11,542 bases of DNA, taken from Cellvibrionales bacterium (GTDB taxonomy: Bacteria; Pseudomonadota; Gammaproteobacteria; Pseudomonadales; JAHEGP01). The notes beneath the pieces are model-generated. The model did not search any database, was not told where the DNA came from, and worked only from the letters and a program-made list of their open reading frames with translations. The stretch is from positions 1 to 11,542 of the forward strand of contig JAHEGP010000082.1 of the NCBI GenBank assembly GCA_024645065.1, written 5' to 3'. The translations under genes were made by a program, and so were the position numbers. Of this stretch, positions 1-5,646 are shown piece after piece. How positions within the stretch are numbered: the first letter of the stretch is position 1; each line of letters begins with the position of its first letter.

Positions 1-2
1 CC

Positions 3-608
3 TACAGTCTGTTGCATCCGCTGCGGCAGCAGATCAGGCGAGTCGCGCTGTTTGGACCAGCCCACCGGGTGTACCTGCAGGGCATGGCAGTGCCTTCGGT
101 GGATGCCTTCCAGACGCCGTTGGGGCAGGTAGCGCTGGATCGGGCTGCGATTGCCCAACTGACACAAATGCCCGGGGTGGTGATCTCGGATGAGGCCCAT
201 CGCGAAGAACATAGCCTGGAAGTCCAACTGCCGTTTTTGCAATCGACCCTCGACGCCTTCAGCCTGGTACCGGTGGTGGTGGGTAACTGCGATCCGCATT
301 GGGTTGCCAGGGCAATGGATGCGCTGTGTGAAGATTCTCATACCCTGCTGGTGGTGAGCAGCGACCTGTCGCATTTTCATCGCTACGAGGAGGCGAATAC
401 TATCGATCAGCGTACCTGTGAACGCTTGCTCGCCAAGAGCGATTCGCTGGCCGGCGAAGAAGCCTGTGGCGCCAATGCCCTGAACGGCCTGATGGCCAGT
501 CGCACCGCCAGGGAGCTGCAGGTGGAATTACTCGAGCACTGCAATTCAGGTGATACCGCGGGAGACCGTGAAAGGGTGGTGGGTTATGGCGCTTTCGTCC
601 TGCATTGA
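3..608 (+). CDS. amrB: AmmeMemoRadiSam system protein B (MEMO family), 5'-truncated by the window edge
   Basis: The reading frame is open to the first base, so this is the C-terminal ~200 residues of a protein normally around 260-280 aa. A TTG at 12 is not a credible start, because the text before it continues the family sequence in frame. Visible MEMO-family marks are GPAHRVYLQG near the left end (the GPxH segment holding a metal-site His in MEMO/extradiol-dioxygenase-fold proteins), VVSSDLSHF in the middle, and the C-terminal block DTAGDRERVVGYGAF. The N-terminal HAGY-type part, with another metal-site His, lies outside the window. MEMO proteins share the fold of class III extradiol dioxygenases, but the bacterial reaction is not established. 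The gene overlaps the next one (AMMECR1 family), the usual AmmeMemoRadiSam partner, so the two are surely co-transcribed. Family assignment is firm; cellular role is unknown. Confidence 0.93.
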   Translation, partial: YSLLHPLRQQIRRVALFGPAHRVYLQGMAVPSVDAFQTPLGQVALDRAAIAQLTQMPGVVISDEAHREEHSLEVQLPFLQSTLDAFSLVPVVVGNCDPHWVARAMDALCEDSHTLLVVSSDLSHFHRYEEANTIDQRTCERLLAKSDSLAGEEACGANALNGLMASRTARELQVELLEHCNSGDTAGDRERVVGYGAFVLH

Positions 609-1176
609 GCTGGATCAGGACGAGCGCAGCCAGCTGCTGGCGATTGCTCGCCAGGCCATCGGGTATGGACTGCGGAACCAGGCGGTGCAGCCGCCGCCAC
701 TGGAGCAATTGCCAGCGAGCCTGAAGATCCACGCCGCGGTGTTTGTCACGCTGACAAGAAACAAGCAGTTGCGTGGCTGTATCGGCTCCCTGCAAGCCTG
801 TGAAGCATTGGCTGTTGCCGTGGCAAATGCCGCACATAGCGCCGCTTTTCGCGACCCGCGATTCCCCGGGCTGCGGACAAATGAGCTCGCGGACATTGCG
901 ATCGAGATTTCAGTATTGTCGGCGCTGCAACCGCTGGAAGTTGCCGGCCGGGATGAGCTGCTGGCGGTATTGCGGCCCGGCCTCGATGGCCTGTTGCTGG
1001 CAGAGGGTGCGCGCCACCAGGCCACTTTTTTGCCCAAAGTCTGGCAACAATTGCCCAGCCCTGAACGCTTCCTGGGACAGCTGCTGGAAAAGGCCGGACT
1101 GCCCAATGATCATTGGTCCAGCCAGTTGCGCTTAGCGCGCTATCAAGCGCTGTGCTTCGATGAGCGGGGAGTGTGA
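586..1176 (+). CDS. amrA: AmmeMemoRadiSam system protein A (AMMECR1 domain)
   Basis: A 196-aa single-domain AMMECR1 protein. The hallmark LRGCIGSLQ is at residues 62-70. It is followed by the AAFRDPRFPGL segment (about 87-96), an IEISVLSALQPLEV strand/loop (about 106-119) and the C-terminal ATFLPKVWQQLP block (about 146-157). These appear in the same order as in archaeal, bacterial and human AMMECR1 proteins, and the length is full. I chose the ATG at 586 over the GTG at 550. It has a purine-rich GAAAGGG about 9-10 nt upstream, starts just before the conserved helix, and gives a modest 23-nt overlap with the MEMO gene. The biochemical activity is unknown. The conserved Cys of RGCIG has been suggested as functional in the family. 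Coupling to the upstream MEMO gene suggests a complex or a shared pathway, with a radical SAM protein expected upstream. Confidence 0.93.
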   Translation: MALSSCIELDQDERSQLLAIARQAIGYGLRNQAVQPPPLEQLPASLKIHAAVFVTLTRNKQLRGCIGSLQACEALAVAVANAAHSAAFRDPRFPGLRTNELADIAIEISVLSALQPLEVAGRDELLAVLRPGLDGLLLAEGARHQATFLPKVWQQLPSPERFLGQLLEKAGLPNDHWSSQLRLARYQALCFDERGV

Positions 1177-1207
1177 TGACCCGTCCGGCGGAAAAAGCAT
1201 CACTGAG

Positions 1208-1237
1208 TTGTTTTCCATGGCCCAAATCAGCGACAAT
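1208..1237 (+). promoter_or_regulatory. Weak sigma70-like promoter candidate for the acyl-CoA-binding protein gene
   Basis: TTGTTT (1208-1213) and GACAAT (1232-1237) are separated by 18 nt in the 105-nt gap after the AMMECR1 gene. Only 3/6 and 4/6 positions match consensus. The spacing and a leader of roughly 40 nt are plausible. The gene could instead be read through from the upstream pair, since no terminator is visible between them. Confidence 0.22.
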
Positions 1238-1281
1238 CAAAACTCGACGCATTCAAGCCAAAAAATGAAAGGGGAATTCCT

Positions 1282-1554
1282 GTGAGCGAGCTCAGCGAAA
1301 AATTTGAGGCGATGGTCAACTATGTGCAAACCGCTGAAGGTGAATTCAAGCCATCCAACGATCTGCAGCTGCGAATGTATGGCCTATTCAAGCAGGCAAC
1401 CCAGGGCGATGTGTCAGGCAGGAAGCCCGGGATAACCAATTTCGTAGGTCGCGCCAAGTACTCAGCGTGGGAAGCGGTCAATGGGATGTCGGCCGAAGAC
1501 GCCATGCAGGCTTATATCGACGAGGTGGAAGCGCTAAAATCGAAACACGGCTAG
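1282..1554 (+). CDS. Acyl-CoA-binding protein (ACBP family)
   Basis: A 90-aa protein, the classic size of the four-helix acyl-CoA-binding protein. It binds medium- and long-chain acyl-CoA thioesters in the cytosol, buffering and carrying them between enzymes. Family residues visible are Y33 and K37 in LRMYGLFKQATQGD (ligand-binding Tyr/Lys of helix 2), PGITNFVGRAKYSAWEAV with K59, GMSAEDAM, and Y78 in YIDEVEALK. The start is GTG, set by a strong AAAGGGG at 1268-1274 with 7-nt spacing. No in-frame ATG lies nearby upstream, and the ATG at 1265 is in another frame. ACBPs are universal in eukaryotes but patchy in bacteria. Here the neighbours give no direct acyl-CoA enzyme, though a CYP153 hydroxylase lies 8 kb away. 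It is convergent with the FUSC-like gene, with only 16 nt between the stops and no clear terminator. Confidence 0.95.
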   Translation: MSELSEKFEAMVNYVQTAEGEFKPSNDLQLRMYGLFKQATQGDVSGRKPGITNFVGRAKYSAWEAVNGMSAEDAMQAYIDEVEALKSKHG

Positions 1555-1570
1555 CCCCACTGCGCTACCG

Positions 1571-2506
1571 TCAACTGACAGGTTTACCGCTCAGCATTTC
1601 CTCCAGCCGATCCATTACCCAGTTGAGCGCCACCGCCAGGGCGGTCGCGATGACGGCGGCCTCGAGCCTGAATACCGCCGAGTCGATGGAGGGAGTGATC
1701 ACAAAGATAACCCCGGCCGAGATCAACATGGCGGTCAACGGGCTTGCAGCTGGCAACAGGCGCAGGCCCATCAGCATGGAGCCAACCCCCAGCACCTGAA
1801 ACGCCGCCTCCGGCAATGGCAGGCCAAGCAGCGCGCCGGCCACCGTAGCTCCCAACACAGTGCCGACAGCAAAGCGCAGGGCACCATCGACATGGGTGCC
1901 CGGCGCCGCAAAAAAGCGCATCGCAAACATCAGCGACATCCAGTACACATAGGGGCCATCAAACAGGGCGCTGATCGACATAATGACAACCAGCCCGAAC
2001 CAAAGCGACGCGAACACAGCAAAGCCATAGAATTTGCCCCCCGGCGTCGGTGGCCTGATCGATTCCTTGCCGGTCAGCAGAGTAACACCGACACCCATTG
2101 CGGCAGACAGCAAAAAGCCAAGAGCAAGGGAGCCGTCACCCGCAGGCTCTGCGCGCGCATCCAGAATAATCCAGGCGAACAGGGCAAATACGAAACAACG
2201 CGAGCCGATCTTGCCGGCCTCCCACCCCACCAGAGCCGACATTGCCGGGATCACCAGCACCAGGTTGACCCACGCTGGCGATGAGAAATCCAGGTAGGTC
2301 GCCACCCCCACCGCAACAACAGCGCCCGCCGCCAAAACGCGGTTACCCATCATGGATCCCATAAAGCCAATGATGACGCCCGCAATAGCCCCCGGCACAG
2401 CCACGGGCCCAAACAGCCAAAGGCTAGCCAGCACCGCCACACCCAGGGTAGCGCAAATTGTCGCCACCAGATGCCAGGGTAAGACCTTGCCTGCTGCCTG
2501 ATTCAT
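1571..2506 (-). CDS. FUSC-like (fusaric acid resistance/aromatic acid exporter type) inner-membrane protein
   Basis: A 311-aa, very hydrophobic protein with about ten to twelve membrane segments (roughly residues 10-32, 36-55, 58-74, 79-96, 102-117, 126-145, 158-183, 186-200, 210-230, 234-252, 257-273 and 280-298). It falls in two halves split by a short polar loop near 146-157 (GKESIRPPTPGGK). Each half ends in a pattern typical of the FUSC/YccS-like superfamily: RFAVGTVLGATVAGALLGL at 211-229 and FRLEAAVIATALAVALNWVMDRL at 279-301. FUSC proteins are usually exporters or exporter-like proteins of 350-700 aa. This one has no large cytosolic domain and no membrane-fusion partner in the window, so substrate and direction of transport cannot be stated. 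The ATG at 2506 is preceded by AAGGCAGG. The upstream in-frame codon series hits a stop four codons before it. It could be a distal member of the GTPase operon, 189 nt downstream of that operon's last stop. Confidence 0.72.
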   Translation of the reverse strand: MNQAAGKVLPWHLVATICATLGVAVLASLWLFGPVAVPGAIAGVIIGFMGSMMGNRVLAAGAVVAVGVATYLDFSSPAWVNLVLVIPAMSALVGWEAGKIGSRCFVFALFAWIILDARAEPAGDGSLALGFLLSAAMGVGVTLLTGKESIRPPTPGGKFYGFAVFASLWFGLVVIMSISALFDGPYVYWMSLMFAMRFFAAPGTHVDGALRFAVGTVLGATVAGALLGLPLPEAAFQVLGVGSMLMGLRLLPAASPLTAMLISAGVIFVITPSIDSAVFRLEAAVIATALAVALNWVMDRLEEMLSGKPVS

Positions 2507-2515
2507 ACGCCTGCC

Positions 2516-2551
2516 TTATTTACTGTTGTTGCCAGATTTATTGTTGTCGCC
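2516..2551 (-). repeat. Two-copy imperfect 18-bp tandem direct repeat upstream of the FUSC-like gene
   Basis: Read on the minus strand, GGCGACAACAATAAA (2551-2537) is followed after three bases by GGCAACAACAGTAAA (2533-2519). The two copies match at 13 of 15 positions at a period of 18 nt. The second copy ends about 12 nt before the ATG at 2506, so the pair sits in the leader or promoter-proximal region. It could be a regulator-binding site or a leader RNA element. A chance local duplication is also possible. Confidence 0.6.
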
Positions 2552-2563
2552 GGTGTCGCAAAC

Positions 2564-2578
2564 CGAGCGCTTTGCTCG
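2564..2578. other. Small hairpin (5-bp stem, 5-nt loop)
   Basis: CGAGC (2564-2568) pairs with GCTCG (2574-2578) around GCTTT. On the minus strand it is followed by GGTTTG, so it would be at best a weak terminator for the GTPase operon. It may equally be a structure in the FUSC-like leader. Confidence 0.3.
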
Positions 2579-2695
2579 ATACCGCCTGCCTGCGACTGCT
2601 ATCGAAACTCCAGCTCGTGGCATGAGCAGGATAGGTTTTCAAGACCGTGATGTCCACACAGCCCCCGCCGCGGCAAACCGGCTTCGGCCAGGGCA

Positions 2696-4273
2696 TTAGT
2701 CGTCACGGGTATCACTACCGGGCGGGGCCTTCTTCATGGCGAGTTTGACGCCCACTTTCACCAGCCCCGCGGTTTGCTGGAGTGCTTTTTTCACAACCGC
2801 CGAGGTGTTGTCACTATCCAGGCGCTGGCGATTCAACTGGGCGGCACGGGCTTCGCTGCTGGCGTGTTGCAATAATTGCTGCAAGACATCGAGGTTCCAG
2901 GCATCGGCCCCGGGCGCCAGAGCTACCGGAACCGCCATACTCTGCTCCGACAGGCCGATCGACTGGTGACTGTAGCGCAGGGCAGCCATCATCGACCGGG
3001 CTTTTTTATCGCCAGTATCCTCGAGATCGTAGGGAGGGTTCCAACTGCCCGGCGGCGGGAGGCGATCATTGTGGGTTGTTACCAGCACTATTGGCGGTTT
3101 CTTGCGCGCAAGCTGTTCGGCAAAATAACCGTTCCATTGCTGCAGAAACTGCTGGTCGAGCGCCTTTGCGGGCTGGTTAGCCTGGCTGACCCAGAGTAAC
3201 AGATCGGCCTTCACCGCCTCCCGCAAAAGCCCCTTCGATGTAGCCTCGTCACCATCCAGGCCGGGGGAGTCAATCAAGTGAACATCCAGCTCATTGGCAA
3301 GGGTCATCGCATAGTAGTGGAATCCGGCGGTAGCGGGCAGTGGATCGACACCCGCGACACACTGTTGCTTCAGGGCGTTCACCAGTGATGACTTGCCGGC
3401 GTTGACCTGACCAATCACCATGATCGACAGGGGTTTGATTTCTTCCGCCTGGGGCCTTTTTTCGGCGTCGCGCCGTACCGCCAACTCCTCTTCGGAAAAT
3501 TTCAGGCGACCACTGTACAGATCGATGCCCACCTGGGTCACCTGCTCAAACAGTACTACTTTCATGTTGCCCTGCAGGTGCTGGCCGAGTTCACCGATAT
3601 AGCGATTGCCGAGCATCGAACTGATCTCGCTGGCGACTCCGGTGACCGGATTCACCCCTATTTTTACCGCCCTCACCAGCGGCGACACATAACCATAGAA
3701 TTTAACCGCTGCGCCGGTATTGCGGGACAAGGTTCGCAGGGTGGAAATCTTCAGATTGTGGGCCAGCGGCATATGCTCGATCACTTCCGCCCGGTATTGC
3801 CTGCTCCAGGTTTCCAGCATCAGCAGCAGCTCGGGCACGCTAAAGGCATATTCGGCATCCTTTTCACCACCGTGGTACACCCGGGCTACATACGTGAGCT
3901 GGTCGAGCATCGCTCGCGGGATCGCATCCCAGGGCGTGGCCGCCAGCTGGGCCTCGGTTATATGGGCGACGCCAGCACGCCACACAGCCTTGTCGTGATC
4001 CGACCATTCGGGCTGCGGCTTGAGGTGCTGCATGGGCTCCACGGGCTGCGCCGCGGGCTGGGCCATCAGTCGGCGCACTCCCCAGGACAGCAACGCAAGC
4101 AGCAGCAGACCGCCGCTAAACCACCAGAACCAGCCCGCCTGCCACAGATAAACAAGGCCCAACAGCAGCAGCGCCAAAGCTGGCAGCAGCCAAAGCAAAC
4201 TACCGGCCAGGTAAAACTCGGTCGAACGTTCCCGCAACAGCTTGCTCAGCACCCGGCGCAGGGACCCGATCAT
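2696..4273 (-). CDS. Membrane-anchored P-loop GTPase, second gene of a GTPase pair
   Basis: 525 aa. Two adjacent hydrophobic segments (about 20-45 and 47-66) form an N-terminal membrane hairpin. A long region with no motif I recognise follows (about 85-275), then a TRAFAC-type G domain from about 280. The G-domain motifs are a G1/Walker A GQVNAGKS at 288-295, a likely G2 Thr in the PATAG segment near 314-316, and G3 DSPG at 335-338. The G4-like VTTHND ends at D403, with His where the usual (N/T)KxD has Lys. The C-terminal tail (about 485-525) is polar and basic. The expected place is the inner membrane, with the G domain in the cytosol. The ATG shares one base with the stop of the upstream GTPase gene (TAATG at 4275-4271), so translation is probably coupled and the two proteins likely form a complex. 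I do not recognise a named family. The layout recalls the E. coli YcjX/YcjF pair and other Era/dynamin-related small GTPases. Function is unknown. Confidence 0.8.
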   Translation of the reverse strand: MIGSLRRVLSKLLRERSTEFYLAGSLLWLLPALALLLLGLVYLWQAGWFWWFSGGLLLLALLSWGVRRLMAQPAAQPVEPMQHLKPQPEWSDHDKAVWRAGVAHITEAQLAATPWDAIPRAMLDQLTYVARVYHGGEKDAEYAFSVPELLLMLETWSRQYRAEVIEHMPLAHNLKISTLRTLSRNTGAAVKFYGYVSPLVRAVKIGVNPVTGVASEISSMLGNRYIGELGQHLQGNMKVVLFEQVTQVGIDLYSGRLKFSEEELAVRRDAEKRPQAEEIKPLSIMVIGQVNAGKSSLVNALKQQCVAGVDPLPATAGFHYYAMTLANELDVHLIDSPGLDGDEATSKGLLREAVKADLLLWVSQANQPAKALDQQFLQQWNGYFAEQLARKKPPIVLVTTHNDRLPPPGSWNPPYDLEDTGDKKARSMMAALRYSHQSIGLSEQSMAVPVALAPGADAWNLDVLQQLLQHASSEARAAQLNRQRLDSDNTSAVVKKALQQTAGLVKVGVKLAMKKAPPGSDTRDD

Positions 4274-5451
4274 TACTGCTCACCGGCGGAAGGGTTCTTG
4301 CCACTACCCTGTTCTCTTGCGTTGACCACATCCTTACCGGCTTCGCGTCCCTGTTCCATGGCATCGCGGTACACCGTCTGCAGCGTCCCCTCCTCCAGGG
4401 GCGTGTCGGTTTTTTTGTGGTAAAGGTAACTGCAGGCGGCTCGCCCCAGGGCATAGGTACTGGCATAACTCACTGTCACTGCAAATGCGCCGCCCACGAC
4501 CTGGCCGAACCCAGGCACCATCTTGGCCAGCTGGCGGGCGCCGAGACTGGTGGCATAGCGCAGCGCGAAACTGGTGCCCAGGGCGGCGCTAAACTCGGAG
4601 AAATTGCGGCGACTCCACTCAATATCGTATTTCTGCGCCAGGCTATGGAGCATTTTCCCCTGAATAGCCGGCACACTCACCAGGCCCACCAGCGGGATGG
4701 CATCACTCGCAGCGGCACTGCCCGCATACCATAGCACCTCGGTTTTAAGGCGCTCGAAGTTGCTTTGCTCGGCATCGTGGTGAGCACTCTTTTGCAGCCA
4801 CAGGCTGAGTTCCGGCACCTTGCTGCCGATCAGTTCCCGCAGAACCCCGGCGCCCTCATCCCGCAGACCATAGCCGTCATCACGCTCACCGAAATCGACC
4901 ATGCAGGAATCGACCGGATCGCCCCAGACCTTCTCCAGGGCTGCCTGTTGGGCTTGCATCGCGCGCAGGCGATCGTGCTCGTCACTAATCTCATCGGCGC
5001 CGGTATGGACCACCACAATCGCATTGCTACCGATATGCCGTGAAGACTTGCGGATCTTTTTCAGGGCGCTGTGCACCGCGCTCTGCTCCGCATCGCGCAG
5101 CCGCATCACCACCAGCAGGGCATGGCTGCGGTGGCTGAGGCCATCGAGGTCCTGATCGGCGTCGTAATCAACCTCGCCAAGCCCCCGGGTGTCCAGAAAA
5201 CGCAGGATCGGATACTGCGCAGGATAGTCGAAGTAGCTGGAATCCCGGGTGCACGGCATGAACCCAGTGCCTACCTCGGCCCGGGTCTGGCCGGTCAACT
5301 GCTGTACGATAGACGATTTACCCGCACCGGTTTTGCCCAACAGCCAGATTACCGGCAGCTGCAGATCCGATTGTTGCCACGCACGCTTGAGTTCCTCGTC
5401 AGAGGGTGGGTTGATGACATGCTTGTAGAACCGCGAGGCAAGTTTTTTCAT
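4273..5451 (-). CDS. GTPase with C-terminal DUF697-like domain, first gene of a GTPase pair
   Basis: 392 aa from the ATG at 5451. The G domain is at about 33-215: G1 GKTGAGKS at 39-46, a G2-like T68 in MPCTRD, and G3 DTRG at 87-90. The G4 position reads VVHTGAD, ending at D153, so it has TGAD instead of (N/T)KxD. The C-terminal region 240-345 (SDAIPLVGLVSVPAIQGKML, then LGARQLAKMVPGFGQVVGG and a Gly/Ala-rich helix) has the small-residue helical pattern of DUF697, the domain also found in YcjF. That suggests membrane contact or oligomerisation. The tail from 348 is polar. The frame stays open to 5568, but the added 39 codons look non-coding (Arg/Gly-rich, no motif), so I chose the ATG. Next to that ATG, AGGCGG has no spacing, while a -10-like TACAAT sits 6 nt upstream, pointing to a leaderless transcript. 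It is divergent from the amidase gene and overlaps the next GTPase by one base. Function is unknown. Confidence 0.82.
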   Translation of the reverse strand: MKKLASRFYKHVINPPSDEELKRAWQQSDLQLPVIWLLGKTGAGKSSIVQQLTGQTRAEVGTGFMPCTRDSSYFDYPAQYPILRFLDTRGLGEVDYDADQDLDGLSHRSHALLVVMRLRDAEQSAVHSALKKIRKSSRHIGSNAIVVVHTGADEISDEHDRLRAMQAQQAALEKVWGDPVDSCMVDFGERDDGYGLRDEGAGVLRELIGSKVPELSLWLQKSAHHDAEQSNFERLKTEVLWYAGSAAASDAIPLVGLVSVPAIQGKMLHSLAQKYDIEWSRRNFSEFSAALGTSFALRYATSLGARQLAKMVPGFGQVVGGAFAVTVSYASTYALGRAACSYLYHKKTDTPLEEGTLQTVYRDAMEQGREAGKDVVNAREQGSGKNPSAGEQ

Positions 5452-5457
5452 CCGCCT

Positions 5458-5463
5458 ATTGTA
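5458..5463 (-). promoter_or_regulatory. Candidate -10 element of the GTPase operon, possibly giving a leaderless mRNA
   Basis: On the minus strand TACAAT (5463-5458) matches TATAAT in 5 of 6 positions. It ends exactly 6 nt before the ATG at 5451, so initiation about 7 nt downstream would fall on the start codon. No good -35 hexamer is visible at 16-18 nt. This is a placement argument only. Confidence 0.35.
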
Positions 5464-5570
5464 CCCCGCGCCGCCAAAGGAACGGAGGGATTTTTCCGCA
5501 CCAGCGCGGTCGTGCCACGCCAAACCCTGCCGCGCCGGCAAGCCCCACCGACGATGCAAAAACGGCAATC

Positions 5571-5576
5571 TATAAC
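5571..5576 (+). promoter_or_regulatory. Candidate -10 element for the amidase gene
   Basis: TATAAC matches the -10 consensus in 5 of 6 positions and would give a leader of about 65 nt. The -35 position holds only a poor CCGACG (3/6) at 17-nt spacing, so the assignment is weak. Confidence 0.3.
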
Positions 5577-5646
5577 CCCTCCCCGGCTTCTGTTACCCTT
5601 GGTCCAGGAGCCTGCAATCTTGTCGTACGTCTCGAGGAGTCAGTCC

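Larger units (their letters stand above)
2507..2695 (-). other. 189-nt intergenic stretch with repeats, between the FUSC-like gene and the GTPase pair
   Basis: It holds an 18-bp imperfect tandem repeat (2516-2551), a small hairpin (2564-2578) and, on the minus strand, a 35-codon ATG ORF (2623 to 2516) ending in the repeat. This ORF would encode a basic peptide with the tail GDNNKSGNNSK, but no Shine-Dalgarno sequence precedes its ATG. I do not call it a gene. No convincing terminator for the GTPase operon and no strong promoter for the FUSC-like gene are visible. Confidence 0.6.
5452..5646. promoter_or_regulatory. Divergent promoter region between the GTPase pair and the amidase gene
   Basis: 195 nt. 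It must hold start signals for both directions. Visible are the minus-strand TACAAT (5463-5458), a plus-strand TATAAC (5571-5576) and a spaced inverted repeat GCGCGG (5504-5509) / CCGCGC (5530-5535) with 20 nt between arms. The last may be chance in GC-rich DNA. No ORF here looks coding. Confidence 0.5.

Noticed and set aside
1177..1200. Possible terminator after the AMMECR1 gene (CCG-TCCGG-CGG then AAAAA)
   Set aside because: The stem is only 3 bp and is followed by A rather than T on the transcribed strand.
1265..1285. Six-codon mini-ORF (MKGEFL) whose stop overlaps the ACBP GTG
   Set aside because: Its ATG has no ribosome-binding site of its own, and its AAAGGGG codons are simply the Shine-Dalgarno of the ACBP gene.
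3578..4423. 281-codon plus-strand ORF across the two GTPase genes
   Set aside because: It is antisense to two well-supported coding frames with G motifs. Its His/Gln/Arg-rich composition is typical of a GC-rich shadow frame and shows no domain.
5452..5568. 39-residue N-terminal extension of the first GTPase
   Set aside because: The extension is low-complexity Arg/Gly/Ala-rich with no motif and would fill the promoter region. The ATG at 5451 fits the start of the G domain.
5071..5646. Open frame extending the amidase 192 codons upstream
   Set aside because: It is antisense to the first GTPase gene and to the divergent promoter. The amidase family N-terminus begins at the ATG at 5647, which has a good Shine-Dalgarno.
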